DNA of 64,000 nucleotides from Jannaschia marina. GTDB taxonomy: Bacteria > Pseudomonadota > Alphaproteobacteria > Rhodobacterales > Rhodobacteraceae. A program made the position numbers and the translations under genes. Under the pieces are notes generated by a model that was given only the letters and a program-made list of their open reading frames with translations, ran no database searches and had not been told where the DNA came from. Location of the stretch: positions 28,494 through 92,493 of the forward strand of contig NZ_JABVAX010000010.1 in assembly GCF_013404595.1 (NCBI RefSeq). The letters run 5' to 3'. Every line of letters begins with the position of its first letter. Position 1 is the stretch's first letter. Below, in pieces: positions 16,927-24,527 of this stretch.

Positions 16927-17481
16927 GTGGCCGATCCAGCCGCTGACCGCGCCCGCGTCGAGGAGATGATTGCGCGTGTCGCGTTACAGGACCGCGCGGC
17001 CTTCTCCGACCTCTATGACGCGACCTGCGGGAAACTCTTTGCCGTCTGCCTCCGTGTCTCCGGCAGACGACAGGACGCAGAGGACGCGATGCAGGACGCC
17101 TACGTGAAGGTCTGGAGGAATGCCGGGCGCTATGCGGTCACCGGCCATTCGCCGATGACGTGGCTCATCACGATCGCGCGGAACACCGCGATCGACCGTT
17201 TGCGCGCGCGCCGCGATCACGACGATCTGGGCGATGTCGACGGAACCCTCGCCGCGCCCGGTGCCACGCCCGAACAGGCCGCCGTCGCCACGTCCGAGGC
17301 CGAGCGTATCCGCGACTGCATGAACGCGCTGCCCGAGGATCGTCGCGCGGCCATCTCGGGGGCCTACCTCGAAGGGCAGACCTACGCCGATCTCGCCACC
17401 CGCTTCGACGTGCCGCTCAACACGATGCGCACCTGGCTGCGGCGCGGGCTGATCGCCCTGCGGGAGTGTCTGGCGCGATGA
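16927..17481 (+). CDS. ECF-type RNA polymerase sigma factor
   Basis: 184 aa with the GTG at 16927 (VADPAADRARVEEM). Region 2 is DRAAFSDLYDATCGKLFAVCLRV ... DAEDAMQDAYVKVWRNAGRY and region 4 is CMNALPEDRRAAISGAYLEGQTYADLATRFDVPLNTMRTWLRRGL; no other sigma region is present. It directs transcription of a stress or signal regulon, usually including its own operon. ATGA overlap with the anti-sigma gene. The frame is open further upstream to 16750 but lacks family similarity there. The regulon cannot be read from sequence alone. Confidence 0.88.
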   Translation: MADPAADRARVEEMIARVALQDRAAFSDLYDATCGKLFAVCLRVSGRRQDAEDAMQDAYVKVWRNAGRYAVTGHSPMTWLITIARNTAIDRLRARRDHDDLGDVDGTLAAPGATPEQAAVATSEAERIRDCMNALPEDRRAAISGAYLEGQTYADLATRFDVPLNTMRTWLRRGLIALRECLAR

Positions 17482-18167
17482 TGGACGAACTTGCCGAAGA
17501 CGACGACCTGACGGCGGCCGAGCTGGCCCTCGGGCTGCTCGAGGGCGATGCGCTGTCGGAGGCACGGGCGCGGGTCGGACGCGAGCCGGCCTTTGCCCGC
17601 GCGCTCGTCGCCTGGGAGGCGCGGCTGTCGCACATGGCGCAGGACCTGGCCGCCGAGGATCCGCCGGCGGCGGCGAAGGCGGCCCTCATGGCGCGGCTTT
17701 TTCCCGAGCCCGCTCCCGTGCCGCTCTGGCGGCGGGCCTGGCCGTGGCAACTGGCGAGCGTCGCGGCGATTGCCGTCGCCAGTCTCCTCTTCTTCACGAC
17801 CGGCCCCACGCCGCAGGAGGGGCCGCTCTATACCGCCGAGATCGCGGCGGAGGCGGGGGATTTCCGTGTCGTCGCCCTCGTCGACAAGAGCCGCGACGAA
17901 GTGATCCTGACGCGCACGCTCGGGGCCGCGCCCGAGGGCCGCATCCTGCAGGTCTGGGCGCACGGCCCGGGCGAGCCCGCGCAATCGGTCGGTCTCTGGC
18001 CCGCGGGCGAGAGCGTGCGTCTGCCTTTGCCCACCGAGATTGCCGCCGTCGAGGGTGTGCTCACCCTCGGGGTCAGCGAGGAGCCGCCCGGCGGTTCGAC
18101 CACCGGCTCGCCCTCGGGCCGGGTCTTCGGCACCGTGGAAATTCCCGGCGTCACGGCCGCGCGGTGA
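17478..18167 (+). CDS. Membrane-anchored anti-sigma factor (RskA-like)
   Basis: 229 aa. The N-terminal cytoplasmic segment (LTAAELALGLLEGDALSEARARV ... AWEARLSHMAQDL) is a typical anti-sigma domain. One transmembrane helix follows near residues 90-108 (WQLASVAAIAVASLLFF), then a periplasmic RskA/anti-sigma-K C-terminal domain with VVALVDKSRDEVILTRTLGAAPEGRILQVWAHGPG and VLTLGVSEEPPGGSTTGSPSG. It should hold the cognate sigma factor at the inner membrane until an envelope signal releases it. Start overlaps the sigma stop; its own stop overlaps the next start (GTGA). Confidence 0.87.
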   Translation: MMDELAEDDDLTAAELALGLLEGDALSEARARVGREPAFARALVAWEARLSHMAQDLAAEDPPAAAKAALMARLFPEPAPVPLWRRAWPWQLASVAAIAVASLLFFTTGPTPQEGPLYTAEIAAEAGDFRVVALVDKSRDEVILTRTLGAAPEGRILQVWAHGPGEPAQSVGLWPAGESVRLPLPTEIAAVEGVLTLGVSEEPPGGSTTGSPSGRVFGTVEIPGVTAAR

Positions 18168-19102
18168 CGCATCTCCGCGTCCTGCTGGCCGGGGCGACGG
18201 GCACCATCGGGCGGGCGGTCGCGGAGGAGCTGACCGCGCGGGACCACGCCGTCACCGCGCTTCTGCGGCGGGAGGCCGATCTGCCCACCGGTGTCGCGCC
18301 TCTCGTGGGTCCGGTCGATGCGCTGCCCGGGCGGACCTTCGACGCCGTCGTCTCCTGTATCGCCTCGCGCAGCGGCCTGCCCGAGGACGCCTGGGCCGTC
18401 GATCACCGCGCCAATGCCGCGCTCCTGCGCCTTGCGGAGCAGAGCGGCGCGGGGCGGTTCCTGCTCCTCTCGGCGATCTGCGTGCAGAAGCCGGAACTGG
18501 CCTTTCAACACGCGAAACTGGCCTTCGAGGCGGAGTTGCGCGCAAGCGGGTTGGACTGGACGATCGTGCGGCCCACGGCCTTCTTCAAATCGCTTTCGGG
18601 GCAGGTGGCACGCGTGAAGGCGGGCAAGCCGTTCCTCGTCTTCGGCGACGGACGGGCGACCGCCTGCAAGCCGATCTCCGATGGCGATCTGGCCCGGTTC
18701 ATCACCGATGCGCTGACCGACCCTGCCGCGCGGAACCGCGTGTTGCCGATCGGCGGGCCCGGGCCTGCGATCACCCCGGCGGATCAGGCCGCTATGCTGT
18801 CCGACCTGCTGGGCCGCGAGGTACCGCTGCGCCGCGTGCCGCCCGCGCTGATGGACGGGATCGTCGCGGCGCTCTCGCTTGGCGGAAGGGTCGCGCCGGC
18901 CATGCGGGCAAAGGCCGAACTCGCACGGATCGGGCGCTACTACTCGCGGGAGTCGATGCTCCTGTTGAACCCCGACACCGGTGCCTATGACGCGGAGGCG
19001 ACGCCGGAATACGGCACCGAGACCCTGCGCGACCACTACGCCGCGCTCCTCTCGGGGGAGGTGGTGCATGATGCGGGGGATCATGCGGTGTTCGGGGAGT
19101 GA
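18164..19102 (+). CDS. bciA: Divinyl (proto)chlorophyllide 8-vinyl-reductase, BciA/DVR family
   Basis: 312 aa NAD(P)-binding atypical SDR. N-terminal GATGTIGRAVAEEL Rossmann loop, then a run of blocks that are diagnostic of plant DVR and bacterial BciA: VVSCIASRSG, LLSAICVQKPELAFQHAKL, IVRPTAFFKSLSGQV, GKPFLVFGDG, ACKPISDGDLARFI, VLPIGGPGPAITP and IGRYYSRESMLLL. The enzyme reduces the C8 vinyl group during (bacterio)chlorophyll synthesis. GTG start overlapping the anti-sigma stop, so it is the third gene of a sigma operon, an unexpected setting. No other pigment genes are in the window. Confidence 0.82.
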   Translation: MTHLRVLLAGATGTIGRAVAEELTARDHAVTALLRREADLPTGVAPLVGPVDALPGRTFDAVVSCIASRSGLPEDAWAVDHRANAALLRLAEQSGAGRFLLLSAICVQKPELAFQHAKLAFEAELRASGLDWTIVRPTAFFKSLSGQVARVKAGKPFLVFGDGRATACKPISDGDLARFITDALTDPAARNRVLPIGGPGPAITPADQAAMLSDLLGREVPLRRVPPALMDGIVAALSLGGRVAPAMRAKAELARIGRYYSRESMLLLNPDTGAYDAEATPEYGTETLRDHYAALLSGEVVHDAGDHAVFGE

Positions 19103-19118
19103 GGACCGAAGAGCTCCG

Positions 19119-19928
19119 TCAGATGGTCCGCAACAGCGACCCCAGCAGAGCCGCCGGCGCATCCTCCTGCACGATATGGGCGGCGTCGGGGATGGGTGTG
19201 AAACTCCGCGCGCCCAGCAGCGCTTCGATTTCGCGACCCTGTTCCGGTGGAATGAAGGTGTCACGCATGCCCCAGATGATGTGCACATCGAAGTCGGGCG
19301 GCGCATAGCGCGCCTGCGCCTCAGCGATGTCGCCGGGATCGGCCTGCGCGATCTGACGGTAGAAGGCGGCCTTTCCGGTCTCGTCTGACCAAGGATCGAA
19401 ATACGTGCGGATCGAGTCCTCGCGCAGCGGATGATGCGCAGCGGCCTGGATGTAGGCCCGGAACATCGCCTCGTGCGCGTAATCGGGGAGGCCGGCGAAA
19501 GCATGCTCGTGGTTCGCGACATGCGCGTAGAAGGGTGAGCCCGAAGGCAGGACCGCGACGGCGTTTACGAGGTGCAGCTTGCCATATTCGATCCCGTTCA
19601 CGAAGTGACCCCGGAGGGCACAGAGGCCGCCGAAATCGTGGCCGACGACCTTCGGGCGCTTGAGACCCCAATCACCGATGAGGGCCTCTAGGAGATCGCT
19701 CTGGACGGCGGCCGTGACCGATTGATCCGGGCGTTTTTCCGAATGCCCGGTTCCCAGCATGTCGAAATAGTAGACCCTGTGGGACGCGGCCAGCCACGGC
19801 GCGATCTGCCGCCAGGCCTGAGCCGACCAGGGAAATCCGTGGATCAGGACGATCGGAGGGCCTTCACCGATCGCTCCCCAGGCGATCGATTGGCCATCGA
19901 ATGAGAAGCGTTCGTTCAAGTCTAGCAA
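19119..19928 (-). CDS. Alpha/beta-fold hydrolase (dehalogenase/epoxide-hydrolase type)
   Basis: 269 aa with a TTG start at 19928 preceded by GGAGG at 6 bp. Oxyanion motif HGFPWSAQAW (residues 30-39), nucleophile elbow GHDFGG with Asp98 instead of Ser, and a C-terminal His in PDAAHIVQED. An Asp nucleophile is typical of haloalkane or fluoroacetate dehalogenases and epoxide hydrolases; the cap region HEHAFAGLPDYAHEAMFRAYIQAAA fits those families. The substrate is unknown. It diverges from an ArsR-like regulator across a palindrome and is probably controlled by it. Base composition is a little lower in GC than in the neighbours. Confidence 0.8.
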   Translation of the reverse strand: MLDLNERFSFDGQSIAWGAIGEGPPIVLIHGFPWSAQAWRQIAPWLAASHRVYYFDMLGTGHSEKRPDQSVTAAVQSDLLEALIGDWGLKRPKVVGHDFGGLCALRGHFVNGIEYGKLHLVNAVAVLPSGSPFYAHVANHEHAFAGLPDYAHEAMFRAYIQAAAHHPLREDSIRTYFDPWSDETGKAAFYRQIAQADPGDIAEAQARYAPPDFDVHIIWGMRDTFIPPEQGREIEALLGARSFTPIPDAAHIVQEDAPAALLGSLLRTI

Positions 19929-19952
19929 GGGAAACCTCCGAAGATTGGTTGA

Positions 19953-19974
19953 CAATTAGAAAATTCGCTAATTG
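19953..19974. promoter_or_regulatory. Dyad operator between hydrolase and ArsR-type gene
   Basis: Perfect 7-bp arms CAATTAG and CTAATTG separated by 8 bp, in the 55-bp AT-rich gap between the divergent starts. A TTGACA hexamer at 19949-19954 overlaps the left arm. This is the size and position expected for an ArsR-family dimer site that controls both genes. Confidence 0.65.
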
Positions 19975-19983
19975 ACTATTTCT

Positions 19984-20328
19984 ATGAGTATCAGGGAAGA
20001 TCAGGTCAAGGCCCTCGCCAATGAGACTCGGATCGAGATCCTGCGGGTTCTCGATGATCCGGCGACGCATTTCTCGACGCATTTCTCGACGCAGGAATCG
20101 GCGGATCCGACGGAGTTCGGCGTGTGTGTTCATCTGATCGCCGCGCATTTCGGTGTCAGTCCTCCGACCATGAGCCGCCATATCGAGTTGCTTCGCAGAG
20201 CCGGCTTCATCACCGCGCGTCGTCGGCAGAAATGGACATATTGTTCCCGCGACGAGGCGGCGCTTTCGGACTACGCAGCCTGGCTCCGGGCGTCGCTTAA
20301 TATCAGAGAGCCGGACCACGCGGGTTGA
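19984..20328 (+). CDS. ArsR-family winged-helix regulator
   Basis: 114 aa. REDQVKALANETRIEILRVLDDP is the canonical ArsR N-terminus, and HLIAAHFGVSPPTMSRHIELLRRAGFITARRRQKWTYCSRDE is the recognition helix plus wing. No clustered metal-binding cysteines are present, so it is probably not a metal sensor. A 12-bp tandem duplication (20064-20087) gives the in-frame peptide THFSTHFST in the loop before the recognition helix. It probably represses itself and the divergent hydrolase. Confidence 0.82.
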   Translation: MSIREDQVKALANETRIEILRVLDDPATHFSTHFSTQESADPTEFGVCVHLIAAHFGVSPPTMSRHIELLRRAGFITARRRQKWTYCSRDEAALSDYAAWLRASLNIREPDHAG

Positions 20329-20410
20329 ACGGGCGCATGACGCGCTCCCCACCCTTGACCCCCGGCACCGCTGCGTCATCCTGTCACGCGCAACCAACGG
20401 GGAGACACCG

Positions 20411-21961
20411 ATGAGACCGATTCTGACCGCGGCCCTGCTTGCGGCGGCGCTGCCCGCGGGCGCGGAGGAGCTGCGCTTCGCCACCACGTCCGATCCGAAC
20501 ACGCTCGACCCGAACGCGGGCAATTCCGCCCCGGTCTTCAGCCTTCTGAACAACGTCTACGAGGGTCTCGTCCGGCGCGGGCGCGACATGTCGCTCGAAC
20601 CCGCCCTTGCGACCGCCTGGGAGCCGATCGGCGACGGCGAGGGATGGCGCTTCACCCTGCGCGAGGGCGTGACCTTCCACGGCGGTGAGACCTTCGACGC
20701 CGAGGACGTGATCTTCAGCTACGAGCGCGCCTCCTCGCCCGAGTCTGACACGGCGAGCTGGTTTGCGGGCGTGGAACGGGTGGAGATGGTGGATGCGACC
20801 ACCGTCGACTTCTACACTGCGCAGCCGAACCCGATCTTCCCCGACAGCATCGCCAACTGGATGATGATGGATCAGGGCTGGGCCGAGGCGAACGATGCCA
20901 CTCGTCCGAACATCGAACAGGGCAACTTCGCCACGCTCAACGCCAACGGCACCGGCCCCTACCGTGTGACAGAGCGGCAGCCCGGCCTGCGCACCGTGCT
21001 CGAAGCCAACGAAAGCTGGTGGGGCGAGGACCGGGGCAACGTGACCCGCGCCGTCTATACGCCCGTGCAGAATTCCGCGACGGCCGTGGCCGCGCTCCTC
21101 TCGGGTGAGCTCGACCTGATCGAGCCGGTGCCGCTGCAGGATGCGAACCGCGTGGATCAGGCGCAAGGCGTCGACGTGATCCGGGGGATCGAGGCGCGTG
21201 TCATCATGCTGGGCTTCCCGCACGATGCCGAGGGGCTCATCGCCGGGGGCGAGGGCAACCCGTTCCAGGATCCGAAGGTCCGGCAGGCGGTCGCCAAGGC
21301 GATCAACGTGCCCGCTATCCTACAGACGGTGATGCGCGGTTCCGCCGAGCAGGCGACGCAGCTCATCGGCCCCGGCCTGCGCGGCTATTCCGAGGCGGCA
21401 GCCACGACCGAGTATGACGTCGAGGGCGCGAAGGCGCTCCTGGCCGAAGCGGGGTACCCCGACGGCTTCCGCTTCTCGCTCAAGTGCCCGAACGACCGCT
21501 ACCTCAACGACGAGGCGGTCTGCACTGCGATCAACACGATGCTGGCACAGGTCGGGCTCGAGCCGCTCTTCGAGACGATGCCGGTGGCGAACTACTGGCC
21601 GACGCTGCGCGCGGACGAACATGACATGTATCTTCTCGGCTGGTCGCCCGGCACCTTCGACGCCGAACACCCGATCCGCTTCCTCATGGCGACCCCGAAC
21701 GAGGAGGCGAAGCTCGGCTCCTGGAACTTCGGCGGCTACTCCAACGCCCGCGTCGACGAACTCCTGCCGCAGATCCAGGGCGAGATCGACGAGGCGGCCC
21801 GGCAGGCGATGATCGACGAGGTGGTACAGATCACCTCGGAGGACATGGCCTATGTGCCGCTCTACATCCAGCCGCTCGTCTGGGGCGTGAAGGACGGCGT
21901 GGAGGTCGTTCAACGGCCCGACAACTTCCTGATCCTGCGCTGGATCGAGATGCCGGCCTGA
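20411..21961 (+). CDS. ABC transporter family-5 solute-binding protein
   Basis: 516 aa. Signal peptide MRPILTAALLAAALPAGA, then EELRFATTSDPNTLDPNAGN and the conserved blocks NANGTGPYRV, AALLSGELDLIEPVPLQD, CPNDRYLNDEAVCTAI and FLMATPNEEAKLGSWN. Periplasmic receptor of the dipeptide/oligopeptide importer whose permease and ATPase genes start 650 bp downstream; a ccdAB pair on the opposite strand now lies between them. GGGGAGA precedes the ATG. Closely similar in block pattern to the orphan protein at 14526. The ligand cannot be predicted beyond peptide-like compounds. Confidence 0.87.
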   Translation: MRPILTAALLAAALPAGAEELRFATTSDPNTLDPNAGNSAPVFSLLNNVYEGLVRRGRDMSLEPALATAWEPIGDGEGWRFTLREGVTFHGGETFDAEDVIFSYERASSPESDTASWFAGVERVEMVDATTVDFYTAQPNPIFPDSIANWMMMDQGWAEANDATRPNIEQGNFATLNANGTGPYRVTERQPGLRTVLEANESWWGEDRGNVTRAVYTPVQNSATAVAALLSGELDLIEPVPLQDANRVDQAQGVDVIRGIEARVIMLGFPHDAEGLIAGGEGNPFQDPKVRQAVAKAINVPAILQTVMRGSAEQATQLIGPGLRGYSEAAATTEYDVEGAKALLAEAGYPDGFRFSLKCPNDRYLNDEAVCTAINTMLAQVGLEPLFETMPVANYWPTLRADEHDMYLLGWSPGTFDAEHPIRFLMATPNEEAKLGSWNFGGYSNARVDELLPQIQGEIDEAARQAMIDEVVQITSEDMAYVPLYIQPLVWGVKDGVEVVQRPDNFLILRWIEMPA

Positions 21962-21964
21962 GGC

Positions 21965-22276
21965 TCAGACGCCCGAGAGGATGAGATCGAGGGCGCGCGT
22001 GACATCGTCGCGCGCGTCTTCGGCGCTGGCGACGAAGGGGCCGATCTCACTCGTCCGAATCGCGGCGGCATGGAGCGGAAAGGCGACGAATACTTCGTCG
22101 CCGCGCATGACCACGGGACTTAGGAGTTTCGCCGCGTTTGGCGCGATCGAACGTTTGTAGACGGGTACGACAAGGCGAGATCCGATCTCATCGAGCAGAT
22201 CACTCTGGATCACGAGGATGAGCCCGCCCGACACGAGATTGCGGTGGATGTGCCATTGGCGTGGCCTGTCTGTCAT
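21965..22276 (-). CDS. ccdB: CcdB-family toxin
   Basis: 103 aa. LILVIQSDLLDEIGSRLVVPVYKRS is the CcdB hallmark, and the C-terminal TRALDLILSGV carries the Trp/Gly/Ile-like tail position used by CcdB to block DNA gyrase, although the last residues differ from plasmid F (no W-G-I). It follows ccdA by 3 bp and ends 3 bp from the stop of the binding-protein gene. A working gyrase poison is possible but not proven. Confidence 0.82.
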   Translation of the reverse strand: MTDRPRQWHIHRNLVSGGLILVIQSDLLDEIGSRLVVPVYKRSIAPNAAKLLSPVVMRGDEVFVAFPLHAAAIRTSEIGPFVASAEDARDDVTRALDLILSGV

Positions 22277-22279
22277 GCC

Positions 22280-22501
22280 TCAGAAAAGCCGCTGCTTTTC
22301 AAGCGGCAAACCATTCCTCTCGACCCATTCGTTTATCGCCTCGATATCGGGCCGCAGCTTTTCTTTCAGCCGTCTGTGACGTTCGGCGCGAACGGTTTCG
22401 GCAACCCCTGCCGCCGCTGCGGCGCTCACGTTGATGCCATAGGCCTTCGCTTCGTCCAGAAGGGCGGCATCCATCGTGATGCTGGTCTTGCGGGTGGGCA
22501 T
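22280..22501 (-). CDS. ccdA: CcdA-family antitoxin
   Basis: 73 aa. The N-terminal ribbon-helix-helix MPTRKTSITMDAALLDEAKAYGI binds the operator and the C-terminal EWVERNGLPLEKQRLF is the toxin-neutralising tail common to CcdA proteins. GGAG lies 6 bp before the ATG at 22501, which is favoured over a start nine codons earlier. The pair is antisense within an ABC importer operon. Confidence 0.85.
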   Translation of the reverse strand: MPTRKTSITMDAALLDEAKAYGINVSAAAAAGVAETVRAERHRRLKEKLRPDIEAINEWVERNGLPLEKQRLF

Positions 22502-22527
22502 GGGATGCTCCGTCGATATACCGTACA

Positions 22528-22556
22528 ATCATACCGCAACGCCGTATTCCGGGCAA
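22528..22556 (-). promoter_or_regulatory. Probable ccdAB promoter
   Basis: On the minus strand a TTGCCC hexamer (22551-22556) and a TATGAT hexamer (22528-22533) are spaced 17 bp apart, with the ccdA ATG about 27 bp after the -10. GGTAT repeated 13 bp apart across the -10 could be the antitoxin operator. Confidence 0.6.
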
Positions 22557-22608
22557 CGCCACGGCCAACGCGCTTGACGTATGCGCCCCCACGCCCGAAA
22601 CCGGGGAA

Positions 22609-23586
22609 ATGCTCGCCTACATCATCCGCCGCATCTTCCAGTCCATCGTCGTCCTTCTGGCGGTCGGGCTCGTCGCCTTCTCGATGTTCCGCTTCGTGGG
22701 CGACCCGATCGAGAACCTGCTGGGCCAGGAGCGCACGGTGCAGGACGTGGAGCGCCTGCGCGAGGCGCTGGGCCTCAACGATCCGTTCCCGGTGCAATAC
22801 GCCACCTTCCTCGCCCGCGCGGTGCAGGGCGACTTCGGCGTCTCCTATCGCCAGTCGCGCCCCGTGGCCGAGATCATCGCCGAACGCGCGCCGGCCACGC
22901 TGGAGCTCGCCCTCGTCTCGGGCGTCCTCGCGCTCACGCTCGGCATCGCGCTCGGGGTCTTCACGGCGATCCGGCGGGACGGGTGGGCGGCGAACATCAT
23001 CATGTCGGCGTCGCTCATCGGGGTCTCCTTGCCGACGTTCCTCATCGGGATATTGCTCATCTACGTCTTCGGCGTGCAGCTCAGGTGGCTTCCGACCTTC
23101 GGGCGCGGGGAGGTCGTCGACCTCGGCTGGTGGACGACCGGGTTCCTCACTTCCTCGGGACTCAAATCGCTCATCCTGCCGTCGATCACGCTGGGCCTCT
23201 TCCAGATGACGCTCATCATGCGGCTCGTCCGCTCCGAGATGCTGGAGGTGCTGCGGCAGGACTACATCCGCTTCGCCCGCGCGCGGGGCCTGGCCGCGAA
23301 GTCCGTCAACTTCCGCCACGCGCTCAAGAACACCATGGTCCCCGTCATCACCGTCACGGGCCTGCAGCTCGGGGCGATCATCGCCTTTGCCATCATCACC
23401 GAAACGGTCTTCCAGTGGCCGGGCGTGGGTCTCCTCTTCATCAACGCGGTGCAGTTCGTCGACATCCCCGTGATGGCCGCCTACCTGATGCTGATCTCGG
23501 TGATGTTCGTGATGATCAACCTGCTGGTCGACATCCTCTACGTCTGGGTCGACCCCCGCCTGCGCATCGACGGGAGGCATGCATGA
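22609..23586 (+). CDS. ABC transporter permease, DppB/OppB type
   Basis: 325 aa inner-membrane permease. Starts MLAYIIRRIFQSIVVLLAVGLVAFSMF, the usual first helix of this class, followed by the GLNDPFPVQYATFLARAVQGDFGVSY periplasmic region and five further helices. The EAA coupling loop is RQDYIRFARARGLAAKSVNFRHALKN. ATGA overlap with the second permease gene. The 650 bp gap from its binding-protein gene is filled by the antisense ccdAB pair, so either read-through or a separate promoter must supply expression. Confidence 0.9.
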   Translation: MLAYIIRRIFQSIVVLLAVGLVAFSMFRFVGDPIENLLGQERTVQDVERLREALGLNDPFPVQYATFLARAVQGDFGVSYRQSRPVAEIIAERAPATLELALVSGVLALTLGIALGVFTAIRRDGWAANIIMSASLIGVSLPTFLIGILLIYVFGVQLRWLPTFGRGEVVDLGWWTTGFLTSSGLKSLILPSITLGLFQMTLIMRLVRSEMLEVLRQDYIRFARARGLAAKSVNFRHALKNTMVPVITVTGLQLGAIIAFAIITETVFQWPGVGLLFINAVQFVDIPVMAAYLMLISVMFVMINLLVDILYVWVDPRLRIDGRHA

Positions 23587-24527
23587 GCGACACGCCCGCC
23601 ACCGAAGTCCGCCCCTCGCGCCTGCGCGCGGCCTGGGACGCGGATATCTCCTATTCCTTCCGCCGCTCGCCCGTCGCGATGATCGCGGCCTTCGTCACGC
23701 TCCTCCTGGTGCTCGCGGCCGTCTTCGCACCATGGGTGGCGACGACGAACCCCTTCGACCCGTCGTCGCTCAACCTGATGAACGGCTTCTCGAAGCCGGG
23801 CGTCGCAAACGAATTCACGGGCGATACCTTCTGGCTTGGCACCGACGATCAGGGGCGCGACGTCTATTCCACCATCCTCTACGGCCTGCGCATCTCGCTC
23901 TTCGTGGGGTTCATGGCAGTGCTCTTCGCGATGATCCTGGGCGTCTTGCTGGGGCTTCTCGCCGGCTATGTCGGCGGTTGGACGGAGACGATCATCATGC
24001 GCGTGGCCGACGTGCAACTGACCTTCCCGTCGATCCTCGTCGCGCTCCTCATCTTCGGGATCGCGCGCGGGATCATCCCGATCGAGTACCGCGACCAGAT
24101 GGCGATCTGGGTGCTTATCATCGCGATCGGCCTGTCGGACTGGGTGCAGTTCGCCCGGGTCGTGCGCGGGGCGACGCTGGTGGAGAAGAACAAGGAATAC
24201 GTGCAGGCCGCACGCCTCATCGGGCGCAAGCCCGGCGCGATCATGCTGCGCCACATCCTGCCGAACGTCCTCTCGCCCGTCCTCGTGATCGCGACGATCT
24301 CGCTCGCGCTCGCCATCATCGCCGAGGCGACGCTGTCCTTCCTCGGGGTCGGTGCGCCGCCGACGCAACCGTCGCTCGGCACGCTCATCCGCATCGGGCA
24401 GGATTTCCTCTTCTCCGGCGAATGGTGGATCCTGTTCTTCCCGGCCTGCACGCTATTGGCGCTGGCGCTCTCGGTGAACCTGCTGGGCGACTGGCTGCGC
24501 GACGCGCTGAATCCGAGGTTGCGGTGA
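23583..24527 (+). CDS. ABC transporter permease, DppC/OppC type
   Basis: 314 aa. Cytoplasmic N-terminus (SDTPATEVRPSRLRAAWDADISYSFRRSP), first helix VAMIAAFVTLLLVLAAVFAPW, the WLGTDDQGRDVYSTILYGLRISL family motif, and five more helices; the EAA loop is NKEYVQAARLIGRKPGAIMLRHILPN. Pairs with the preceding permease to form the channel. Its TGA overlaps the GTG of an unrelated inserted gene instead of the expected ATPase start. Confidence 0.9.
   Translation: MSDTPATEVRPSRLRAAWDADISYSFRRSPVAMIAAFVTLLLVLAAVFAPWVATTNPFDPSSLNLMNGFSKPGVANEFTGDTFWLGTDDQGRDVYSTILYGLRISLFVGFMAVLFAMILGVLLGLLAGYVGGWTETIIMRVADVQLTFPSILVALLIFGIARGIIPIEYRDQMAIWVLIIAIGLSDWVQFARVVRGATLVEKNKEYVQAARLIGRKPGAIMLRHILPNVLSPVLVIATISLALAIIAEATLSFLGVGAPPTQPSLGTLIRIGQDFLFSGEWWILFFPACTLLALALSVNLLGDWLRDALNPRLR

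Noticed and set aside
20064..20093. Microsatellite or phase-variation tract in the ArsR gene
   Set aside because: The 12-bp unit occurs only twice and stays in frame, so on/off switching by slippage is unlikely.
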